Source: Erythrocercus mccallii (lineage: Eukaryota; Chordata; Aves; Passeriformes; Dicruridae). Taken from it: a stretch of DNA of 64,000 nucleotides. The stretch covers positions 63,159 to 127,158 of the forward strand of contig VZRG01001069.1 of assembly GCA_013397435.1 (NCBI GenBank), given 5' to 3'. Below, piece after piece: positions 40,301 to 52,300 of this stretch (the first letter of the stretch is position 1; every line of letters begins with the position of its first letter). Under the pieces are notes generated by a model, which was not told where the DNA came from, made no database searches, and saw only the letters and a program-made list of their open reading frames with translations. Both the position numbers and the translations under genes were made by a program.

Positions 40301-43300
40301 CCACCTTATAAAGCTGTTTTTCCTGATGACTTATCCTTCACTTTTGTGACAGACTTTAGGCCTGCAGAAGGAAAAGAAAATGCCATTAAGAAAAAAAATA
40401 GAAATATTAAAGATGCATTTCCTATAGTTTTGGTTTTAGTCTGTGATACTGTTTGTATGAATACTATTAGATACATATTATCTATATTCATATAGATATT
40501 ATATACATTATATACATATACATTATATACATATTATCTATAAATATCAGATACTATCTGATATTTATATTCATAAAGGCATGAAAAACTACCACCTTTC
40601 AGTCTGTGGTTATTAAAATCCCAACTAGAAGATAGAAGCATAACTTGCAAATCTAATTTGCAGTGGAAAATAATTGTCTTCAAGATGGGGAATCTGTCTG
40701 CAGTTAGTGGAACAGAAGTGTAAACATACCTTGGTTAATTGGCTAGTAAGTCATACAGGCTAAAGGCTTCCTGGCGTGTAGCAGGCTGTGTAATTTTAGA
40801 CTATACCATGTATAAAAATACACCACTGAAGGTAACAAAGCAGAACTGGTCTGTTAAAATACTGGCAAGTGGCAGAAGTGAACAGAGGATGCATAGATAG
40901 GAGTGACTCTGAGGGTGATTAGATAAGGTAACCTTTGCCTCTCATAGTGGATTCATGCTATTCATACATACAGGATTTTGGTCTATTTTTGAGACAGAGC
41001 TTCTAAATATCTTTATCCATGGTCTGGGTGAGGGGATTGAGTACATGCTCAGTAAGAAGTCCTGTGTGGACTGAGGGGGCTTGGGGTATTTAGGCTGGAG
41101 AAAAGAAGTCTCAAGGGTGACCTTATTGTCCTCTAAAAGTTCCTGAAAGGAGGTTGTAGGCAGGTGGGGGTCAGCCAGGCAGCCAATGACAGGACAAGAA
41201 AAAATGGCCTCAAGCTCTGCAACAGAGGGTTCAAGCTGGACATCAGGCAGAATTTCTTCGTTGAAAAGGTGGTCAGTCGTTGGAATGAGTTGCCCGGGGA
41301 AGTGGTGGAGTTGCTCTCCCTAGAGGCATTCAAGAAACAGCTGGACATGTACTCAGTGCCATGGTCTCATTGACATGGTGGTGTTCAGTCAAAAGTTGGA
41401 CTTGATGGTCTTAGAGGGGTTTTTTAACCTTTATGATTCTGATACAACTCTTGTTGTGTGCTTCTGGCCAATCTTACTGCTCCTTTCTCAACTTCATAAA
41501 GTTTAATAATTTCATTTCAGACCAGAGTAATGATGTTATTCTTGCTGGAGAACATTCTTTTCTTGGTAGAAACTAACCTGTTTTGTTTTTAAATGAACAC
41601 TATATGGTTTCAGTGCTTTTGTTGTATTTCTCTGGCATCCAAATTATCTTTAATTTTTTTAAACCTTACACTTTACATTATTAAGCAAAATTTCTGGGTT
41701 TGATGTTTTCTTATGTCATTTTTAAGACTTATGGTCTAATTTACAGCTGCTGAGATCTTCCATAACTCTCCTGATCAGTCAGTCATTTGTCTCTCAAAAC
41801 TAAAATTTTCTTGCAGATTGCTTCTAGTTTGAGATTTGGTTTCTCTGAGGGGATAAAAAGGAGGGAGAGAGGAATTTAAATAGTGTCTTTCAAAAATATT
41901 GTGGGCACATGACTTTATACAAACCTGTATTACATGTTGAGCTTTCTCAATGTAGAACTGAAAATGGACCCTCTTGGTTTCAGTCTTCTGTTGCAATGAA
42001 TTCCTTTAAATTAGTGGACTTGCTTTTATGGAAATGTGGATGTGCAAGTATTTGTCTATTTCTAAAAAATCAGGTAGAAGATGCTTTTCTGTTGAGTCTG
42101 ACATGACCTGAGTAGTTGTTAACCTCAGAAGTCTGTAGAGCTTCTAATTCAATCAATTTGTTTTGTAGGGTGAGATGGGTGTGAAAGGACCAGATGGTGT
42201 TGCAGGTCTGCCTGGTGAAAAGGTATGATTGTGTTTGTTGATATGTGATTTAACTCACTGGAAGCATTCATTATGTCAGTGGCTTCTCTGTAATCGTGTA
42301 CAGAAATGGGAAGATAGAACATTTCTGTTAGAACATTAATGCCTTACCTGCATTTCCATGTTTTTGTAGCACACTGAAAAAACTGTTCAGATCAATAGTA
42401 TTCTCTGCAGATGTGCATGTTTGGTAGGGTTTTTTTTCCCAAGAAGTGGGAGTTATATACACAGCTAAAGGAGGCTACTTGATCCAATTGCCCAGTTTGT
42501 GGTCTGCAAGCTTAGATAAGAGCTCTTGTGTGCTCAACAGTCTGCTTGGTAGAGCTTGAGATAAACACCACTGACTTCTTAATCAAAGATTTGGAATAGC
42601 CATGACCAAGAAGGCATGCCAGCCTACTGGTGTATTCAAGGATAAGTTTCACTTCATTTCAGAATGTTAGTGTGCAAAATAAGACAGTTATATCCACTTA
42701 TTGGATTCAGTGCTACTTACCTGTATTAGAGGAAGTCTATAAGTGTAATATCTAGCATTTTTGGTATAGAGACAACCCTCATACACTGAGGAAAGGGCTT
42801 GTTGCTGTCAGGCTTAAAATCGGTTGGTTTACAGGACATAAAATTATTAATTGTCTTTTACTTTTACTTAATATTTCTGTCTCAAATTGTGACTGTTTAA
42901 AAATGGGAGGTAGATGTATATGAGCAAAGAGTAAAAATCAAGGTATTTGTTGCTGATGTTAAGTTATATTGGTAGAAAAATGGAGAACAGGCTGCAAAGA
43001 TGTTCAAAGGAATTTGCAACATTGAAGAACTGAATTGTCAAGTGGTGTGTAGAACTCAGAGAAAGCAATAGGCAAATGATGCAGATGAAGAGAAAAACAA
43101 AGGAAGCATTATGCATTTCATGCCAGACTGTACTAGCTACTACTATTCAGGAAAGTGATCTTGGAATTATAGATCAAGGAAAACATGGGCTCACTGTTTA
43201 GCACTGGTCAAATAAACAAACAGTGTTTAGGAATTACTAGGAAGAGAATAGGGAACCAAGTAAAAGTATTTTAATGTCACTATTTTTAATAAATCCATCT

Positions 43301-46300
43301 GTATTATGCTGCAACTTGAATGATGTATACAGTTCTGGTTCTCACATCTCAATGAATATAATAATATAATAATAATAATATAATAATACCAGAAAAGATT
43401 CAGAGGTGTCAAGAGTGCTTAGGAGCACCATCTTCCAATTAAAGCGTGACAATGTGGACGTCAATCTGAAAAAAGCACAATTAAGAAAAAACATGTAATT
43501 TTCTGTTCTCTGTACAGCCCTGAATGGAGCAGAAGAGATTAATAGGGATTTAATTATTTGTTTTATTCTTCAGTGTGTGAATTAGAGCATCAAACCTATC
43601 TGATAGCAGGTTCAAAAAGGATAGAAAGCGCTCATTCTTCCTGTTACAATATTACAGTTTGAACACTACCACAGAACTTGAAAAGTCTGAAAATGTATTA
43701 GAAAATTAATGGAGTAAAATTCCATGGACTGTGTCCATCTGCTTGTACTTCAAGAGGCTGGAATCTGGGAAAACCACAGGAGAAGTCTTTGTGGCTGCCC
43801 TGTTATATTTTCCTGGAGACATCTGTTGCCACAATTGTAGCCCTGTAATTGACTGGAGAAACCTTTGTTTTGATCCAGATAGACAGTGTTTTACTTTACT
43901 GTGCTCCTAGATGTGAATTAATGGAAAGAGTTATTGTAAAGAATTGTAGACTGAGACTGATCTAGAATGAAGCTGTGTTTTCCTTTGGCTCTTTCTGTAG
44001 CTCCTACTCTGATGTTATCTTGCTTTAAACTTACCAGGCTACGTTGCTTTTCCAGTCCAAGTTATTATTATTACAGTTTCCATGGTTAATATTGTTTGGG
44101 TTTTTTTGCTAAGTGCCTTGCAAATTCATTGTCAGGACAAATCCCAAAGCTCCTGTTAGTTTACATGAAGCTCAACAGTCAGATCTTATTTAATATCCAG
44201 ACATTGTACTTTTTCAGAACATTACAACTCTTTTAATTCAGCCTATATAAAACACCATTTCTGCAAATTAAAAATGAACTACCATGAAATACTAAACTTT
44301 CAAAGCTTAAAACTTCTAAAATAAAAAAGAAAGCCAAGTATTTTGTACATGCATAGCTAGATGAAGAAACTGAGATCAGCTATCCAGCTTCTGCTAGCCA
44401 GAGTGGTCATGTCTCTGTGGAGTAGTGCAGTGCTATGTGTGTTAGCTCCTTTCTGGAGCTGGAATGAATGCTTTCCTCATGTTGTGAAAGGTGCTAACAT
44501 GTTCTCTCCCAGGTGATGCATCAAGAACTATATACATTTGTAGAATCTTTTATTTTTGTGCTGCCTTAAATGTGGTGTTCCAGATGCTAACATTGTACAT
44601 AGAGTTAAAGACAATGAAGTAGAGGAGCAGCACCAAACCTGTCTGAGTTGGAGAAGTATTTGGACAACATCTTCAGGCACAGGGTGGGATTCTTGGGGTG
44701 TTCTGTGCAGGGCCAGGAACTGGACTTGAATATTTCTATGAGTCCCTTGCAACTCAGCATATTCTATGATAAAAATACTCTAAGCACTGTTGTTTGCAAA
44801 GGCATCTCCTACATTTCAGGATGTTGAGGTGCAGACTGTGCAGTGCTGGAAGAGCATTCTAAGGAGCTACTGCTGTTTCTGTATCCTCTTAAAGCCTCCA
44901 GCACATGTTATCTATTGTTGGAGATGTTAAATTGCTTACTATGGCTTTTCTTATATTTTTTTCAGTGTTTATATCTGAGCTCTGTGCAGATGTGCCCCTG
45001 AGTCACTAGTTAGAAGCAGGAAGAAGGAAAAAGAAATTATACATTTTTTAAAATTTAACTGAAGTTTGAGGCTTCAAAGAACAATGAGGTGCTCTTGATA
45101 ATTCTCCCAAAATCTATCCACTGTAATATTCCTTTGCTTATACTTCATTCCCTGGGGAAAGTCTCAGAGAATAAATAAGCAATAGATTTTACTCATGTTG
45201 TTATGCACAAGCAACAATATCAATTCATTTGACCTATTTTAGATATTTACCTTAGTAAGAGATAAACTTGGCTGTTGGAAGTCCTGTTTCCTTAGATTGA
45301 TTATCTCAAACATAGCTGACGTAGTAAAAAACTAAACTTAGAATAATACTATGCAATGGACTTTATTACTTGGGAGAATCTTAACAAGAGAATCTCCCAG
45401 AACAGTGCTTGATGCTTAATTTTCAAGAGATTAACATCTGTGAGTCTTCATATTTCCTTGATTTTCAAGGATTTAAGTGTGAAAATTGTTCCGTCTGTCT
45501 TCAAATGTGACACTTTTCCTTCTGTCACTTTCAAGACATACTGTCACTGACAACATAATTTCCCATTCACTAAATGCTGCAGTGGATTTGCCACAGTCTG
45601 CTGGCTAATAGATGCACAAGTGATGTAGACATCTAAGAGGCTCTTGCCAATTACGAGGTCGGACGTACTGAAGGCTAATACAGAGAACACAGTCTAAGGC
45701 TTGATGACTCTAGGGTAACATAATATCCTTAACACCCTAAAGAAAACAGAGCAATGTTCTGGCCATAATTCAGCAGTTTTGTGGATTTTTCTGATGCAGT
45801 TTTTGTAAGCTGCCAAAGTGAAAAATGAGGTTTTCATTGACTGGTGGCACATGACTAGATGCCTGTTGTCTCATCTGCTTTGGGGTTAAAAGAAGTCAGT
45901 GTCATGGTGCTTATGACCAAAGAGTCAAGAATCTAATGCAGGCCCTGTGGAGCCCTACCTCAGGTCCCCAAAGTCACAACACAGTAGTCAGCACCATCAC
46001 ATATGTGACTCTATTTGATGTCCACCTATCTAGTTCCTTCATCCTCATCCTTTTTCAGGAAACTGTCTTAAGAGGTTTTTCTTCTAAATAGTAAAACCTA
46101 CTTGGGCCAACAGGGCAAACTCTTGAGATTATCAGAGGAGATAATTCTGAGGTATTTGTTTATAATTCTAAAATAAGGGGATAGTAGTCATTCCTTGGAG
46201 GGAAATATGCTTCCTTTGTAGGCTATCAGAAGAGATGAAATACAGTGGCATGATCCCTTTCCTGCAGTCAGGACTGATTTGTAGCTCAGCCTTCTGGGCA

Positions 46301-49300
46301 CACTTCCTCACAGTATTTGTCAAACCATGATACAAGAACAGCTGGAAGTTGTGGTTAATCAGAATCCCTATGTGTGTGAGACCTTAGGCTCTGTCCTTCT
46401 GGTCATGTTCAGCAAAGGCTGTGAGAACAGAAAAAATGTTTTGAAGAAAGCACTGTGTTAGCCTACTTTTTGGTGATTAGCAAGTGAAATTGCTTCTGAA
46501 TACATTTCCGAAGCCATTTAGTATAACTGGATTTTAGCCAGAGGGCTGGTTATGGCGTGAGAAATTAAATCTGTCCCTGAAGTGGAAGTTTGAAGCGACT
46601 GGATTGGTTTAAGATATGACAGTCACCTAGGCTCCAGAAATTAACCAATCCTGATCTAGTAATTAGACTCATTATGGCAACAAAAACAGATTGCTCAGCC
46701 ATTAAGAATGGTCTTCACCTATCACTGCTGTGTACAGGGTCACATCACTGGCATAGCCTGAGCAATATACCACTGTAGAGTATTTCCATTTTTAAAAGTT
46801 TAATTATTTTCCTAGTGTTCCTGTACTAATCAAAAGGAGAGACAACGTTCCTGTTGGTGTGACACACATGCTTCTCCCTGACTGAAGTCATAACGTCATC
46901 TTACTTCCATATAGGTTGAATGTGTGCAGGTCCTTTCGATAGCACCCACTGGGGGATTGTTACAGACTCCCCTGGTGTGTTTGTGTTGGGTCTCTGCACA
47001 AAGTATATCATGTAATGGATCTTTCCCCTACTTAAGGGGGCTCATGAAAAAAGAGAGAGAGCTACCTTTTACACGGGCAGATAGGAGAAGGGGGAATGGT
47101 TTTAAACAAATATGAGACCTCTACATAACATGTCAGGAAGAAATTCTTTCCTCAGAGGGCAGTGAGGCACTGGAACAGGTTGCCCAGAGAAGTTGTAAAT
47201 GCCCCATTCCTGGAAGTGTTCAAGGTCAGGTTGCATGGGGTCCTGAGCAACCTGGTCTAGTGGGTGACATCCCTGCCCGTGGCAGAGGGGTAGGGACTAG
47301 ATGATTTTCAAGATGCGTTTCAACCTAAGCCTTTCTATGACTCTATGATCCTCCTGTTATGCTGTATTTCCAGGCTTTCTAACCAGTCTGACAGAACTCT
47401 GAACCATGACTAGAAGATCAAGTCCTCAAGCCTTAAAAATGTGTTAGACATTTTCTGAGGATAAGGGGGTGTGGGGGGGAAATTCCATCACCTACCTGAT
47501 CTCTGTGTTCTCACTTACAGGGAGCTCATTTTTTACTTTCCTTCATGACCTTTTTGTAAACTTGAACAAGCTGGGTTTTATTTTCCCCTGTAAAGTTGAG
47601 GTCCTTCTTTTTCCTGCACTTCTTGTGTCACTCATCCAAATAAGTCAAGTCCTTTCCTTCTCTTTGCTTTTGGCTCTATAATGCCATGGCAACAAAGCTC
47701 CAAATTGAGAGTTTATTTAAGTTCTAGATGCTAAATGATGGAGTCCTGTTTGGGTTATGGGGTTATTTTTTTGCTGGTCTGTGGTCCCTTGACAGTCAAG
47801 GTGACTTTCTCAACCATTTTGGCATATACATTTTCGGAGGTAGACAATCTGTGTGTACTTCAGAAGTTTAGCAGGAGAGTTCCTGGTTCTGAGGGATAAG
47901 CTGCCACCTGTGGCAGGTACTTTGATACAGAGTATTAAGCCTCTTGGGGAGCTGGGGACCTTATGACTCCCTCCAAATACCTGAGAGGAGATTGTAGTGA
48001 GGATTGGTTTCCTCTCCCAGGTAATAAGTGAAAAGATAAGAGGAAATGGATTCAAGTCACACCAGGGGAAGTTTAAATTTCATAGTAGGAAAAACTTCTT
48101 CACCAAAAGGGTGATTAGGCATTGGAACAGGCTGTTCAGGGAAGTGGTTTGAGTCAACATGCCTTTAATTGTTCCAAAAATGTGACATTTGGTGACATGG
48201 TTTGGTAGTGGAGATATCAGTGTTATGTTAATGGTTGGACTCAATCCTAGAAGTCTTCTCCAACCTTAACGATTCTATGGCTTATGTATGTTAAGAGTCC
48301 TGCTAGCCAGAAAGGCCTTATGCTTCTGAGAATATGCTGATGGCAGTAAGGCTCAAAGGAAGGAAGGAAAAAGCTAAGGAAGGTGAATTACTTACTCTGT
48401 TCCTGGCCTTTCCATATTTTTCTAATTTTTGTATTATGCAAGTATTTTTTCTTCTTTAATACTGACTACATTCTGAAAAATAAAATTGATGTAGGCAGCA
48501 GGATTATTCTGACAATTCAGTTTTACCAAATTAAACTGGATTTGTCCATTCCCCTTTATCCAAATCTCTATAGTAATTGCTTTCTCATGATACAATGATA
48601 CAATTCATAGTGATGGGGATCATGTGTCTATGTTTCTTAAACTACATTTTGTGAAATAGTTGTGACAACATTCACTTTGACTTTCAAATGGTTTCACTTT
48701 ACTGTTTTAGGTTTTTTGCATTGATTTTTTGCAATCTACATTATGAACATTATTCATAAAATGTTAAATATATTGAGTAAGCTTTTTAAAATAGTTAGTT
48801 TTGCATGTAAGCTTGAAAGAGTGAGATATTCAATATGCTGTGCATTTGCTATTACACTCTATAGATCCACCTGCAATATATCAATAAAATAGATTAAAAA
48901 GAAAAATAAATGCTTATGTAAATCAAAAAGTGTTTATTTCTACACAAATTAGGTTTATATTCAGAAGATTTACCAAATTAAACTGGATTTGTCCACTCCC
49001 CTTTATCCAAACCTCTATAGTAATTTCTTTCTTATGATTCATAGTATACGATTCACAGTATACAATTCATAGTGATGGAGATCATGTAAAATCACATGTA
49101 AAATGTGATGGAGACTACAAAGTCAGACCAGAGAAAAAACCAAGTGTACATTTCAAGAGTTCTACCAACCGTCTGAGTGCTATTTATACTTTGAGTATTG
49201 AAAATGAGACTTACATGAAATGAATTTTACATGAAACTGTTCAGCAGGTAACTGTAAAAGGATTAGTCCTTTTTTTTCAAGCATGTGTATTTGTGATGTT

Positions 49301-52300
49301 GATCCAATAAAATGTATATGAACTCACAAATTTTGTGAGCTAGAAGATAATAGTACTGGAATAAATAATGCTGCTAGTTGTGTGGGGGGGGTTAATTTAA
49401 CTGTGTCCTATGATTATCTGAAACTTCAGTTTTCTCAAGTCCAATATCACTGTGCTGTCTTCAGTTTTAACTGACTTGGAAACCAAACACTGATGATTGC
49501 TATCTAGACAGCTTCCTGAACAGTCCACTTTGCATTGCCTGGTGGGAAAAGCTCTCCTTTCCATTAGTGGAACCTGAGAAAATGAGTTTGAAAACAGCTA
49601 CATTATAAGATTATTTTTTCAATATAAAACATGGCTTAGAAATGCCTAGTTCTTTGTTTTCCAACATGATTTAATTTATATACGTGAACTTAAAATTTTG
49701 AAAAAAAATACATGCTAGTGTAGCATGTGGCTTCAAATTACTTACAGAGATTTTTTTAATACCCATCTCTGTATTGAGTTACTACAGGGTCAGGGCTTCA
49801 GAGCCAGCTCTATCATGAAATCCATAGCTGGAAACTTGTTAAATGTACATCCAAATGAAAACATCGTTGTGAACATCCTTGTAACCATTGATCTACTTTC
49901 ACCATGGCTCCAGCTAGACCATGCAAAATCTAGAATTTTCCAGGGTATATTTGACTTTGCAGAAGAGCCATGGATATTTGGCCTGTTGTGACAGTTCAGC
50001 ATATGATTCTGGATCATTAATCACTCACCTAAATGAACAAATCTGAGGAGGCGTTGGTGATGAGTTTTCAGTAATGCTGTCTTTTCCTTGCAGCTGTCTT
50101 GAAAGATCTCTGGATGTATTGCCTTCCACATTTTGTGTCCCTTACAGATCCTTGACAGGGGTCAGGATATTTCTGAAGTAGCTCATCAGTGTCTTTGAGA
50201 AAATTTCCAAGATGCATGTGGAGCACTGGATAAGTACTGCCTAAAGCCATCTTACTCAGTTTATGTGTCTTTTATTCAGTGCCATCCAATTTATGAGCTC
50301 TCATCACTGCTAATCAGATATATTTCAATATTCTTAGATCATGTATGGACATAAATTGTGTTATACAACTTCTGAAAAATCTTTGTGCTGCTTTGCTCTG
50401 GAGTCTCTAACAGAAACAAAATAACATAATCAGTAACAGGAAAAATATTGGACATCAGAAATCTTTTCAAAGTAAGAGAGTTGTGAGCTGTAAGAATGTG
50501 GTCCAATTGGAAACTTTATTACCACTAAGTTTAAAACCTTGAGCTTGAGAATTGCTGGTGATGGTAAATCAGGCAGTTGGATGCCATCTATTGCAGCAAC
50601 AAATATTCTACAAATTTTGTATTCCTTTTGTATTTATAGTTATATCTTAGTGTAAAATAAATATACATCTGATTTTAAAAGATGGATGCATATGAAAATA
50701 GTAGGGCTCAGTAGATTTGTGATACATAGATATGCTTAAAAATAAAATAAATTATCTTACTTGGAAAATATACTTTAGGTCATTATGTCTTCCAAAACTT
50801 GTTTCATTGCTTCAGCATGTATGATTCTTGCCTGCTTGCTCTTGCTCTCTCCTTAGCATTACAAGAAAGTGTTTTGAATAGCCTTTGATCATAAATTTGA
50901 TTCCAGAGAGCTGTCTGCTGTGCTGACTTATTTTTGCCTTATTAGGTGATTTTTGCAGTTCACAGCTCCAGGAACTGTTGAGCTCTCTGGTTTTTCAATT
51001 CCTAAAGCTAAACGAGAGAAGTTCAGTTCAGTTCTCAAGAGAAAGCTCTGTGGAATCAAATTACCTGACGTGCAGTGACACTGCTGGAGTGTTATTTCCA
51101 TTCTGGCGGGAATGGTGCTGGTGGCTGCTGTAGGTGTTGGTGAGCAAAGGCTTCATTTTTTAATTAAAGAATCATTGCTTTTTGAGAGAAAGGAAATATA
51201 CTTCAGTCTCATCTGAGGAAAGTTACAGTATTGTCTTCCGTGCTCTCATGGGTTCCCTCAAAAGCAGATTAGTGTGTCTCAGTAGAACAAAAGTACAAAT
51301 GTGATTTTGGAGCCAGACATTACTTGTATTGCTTGGCATCAAAGCTGTGGTCTCCTGCAGGCAAGTGACACTGGTGAGATAAGAGTGGGAGGTATATACA
51401 CCCTCTGGTATTTGCACTGGAACTGCAATAACAAGTGGAACGTGGCTGGTCATGGGGGCCTGGAGTGCAGCAGCCGCCTTTGTGATGTGATGTGAGGTGT
51501 GGCCAAAGCAACCAAAGGTCACCATTCATTTTCGAGGGGTCTGGGATGTTGGGAGCAAAGCAGAGCATGGCATAGTGCCATGCAGGGCAGGTCTTTGTTA
51601 GCCTGTTATGTAATGTGGAAGTAAAACATAATGTGGTTGTTAAATAATGCAGTCATTAAATGCAGCCCTTTGTTCCTTAATCAGAGAGTCATGAATACTC
51701 TAGCTGTGAGTCTGCCTGGCTCTGGGGTTCTTCACTGTGTTTGAAAAGCCTCAGTCAGGACCTTACAGAGCTTTGAAAGGGCAGAGGGAGGCATGAGGAT
51801 CCTTCTTCAATTGTTCATAAGTTGTATTTATTGGATTCCTTCTGGAAGGTTTCTGTGGCACACAGATTTTAGTCTTGTCTGGGTTTTTCCCTTCATTTTT
51901 GAGGGTTGGAGACTGTAGGTTTTGAAACTGATATTGTGAACTTTCCACATCTCATCAGAATGCAAAGCTTTAAGAAAAGTACCCATTATTGCACTGTAAA
52001 AGTTGGCAGCAGTGTGTTGCAGGAAATGGACTAATTGGGGAGGAAGGAACTTTCTCACTGCACTGCCACATTGTACATCTTCTCTGACACATTTTGCCTA
52101 GTTTTGTTTAACTTCTTTTAAGGCACTAGGTACTGAACTTCACAGAATACTGAATCTTTTGATCTGATGAATCATTGATCTATACTAGGATAATTATGGA
52201 TATTGTTATTGTGCTTCATTTAAGTTATATAAAAGAGTGTTTTCTGCCTGGATAATAACTTCTCTTATGAGTAGTCCATTAGATTTTTACCCTCCTCACT

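Larger units (their letters stand above)
35131..42168 (+). other. COL19A1: Intron 9 of COL19A1 (7.0 kb)
   Basis: Noncoding. It holds the ERVL LTR fragment (about 39754-40170), a GC-richer stretch just before it (39350-39650), an AT-rich palindromic tract (40471-40573) and a CR1 piece (41008-41442). I found no additional Gly-X-Y exon in it. The rest shows nothing I can name. Confidence 0.85.

Noticed and set aside
51100..51580. Glycine-rich looking stretch (GGCGGGAATGGTGCTGGTGG) and open frames nearby
   Set aside because: Glycine codons do not fall on every third position in any frame, so it is not a collagen exon; no usable acceptor-donor pair gives one.
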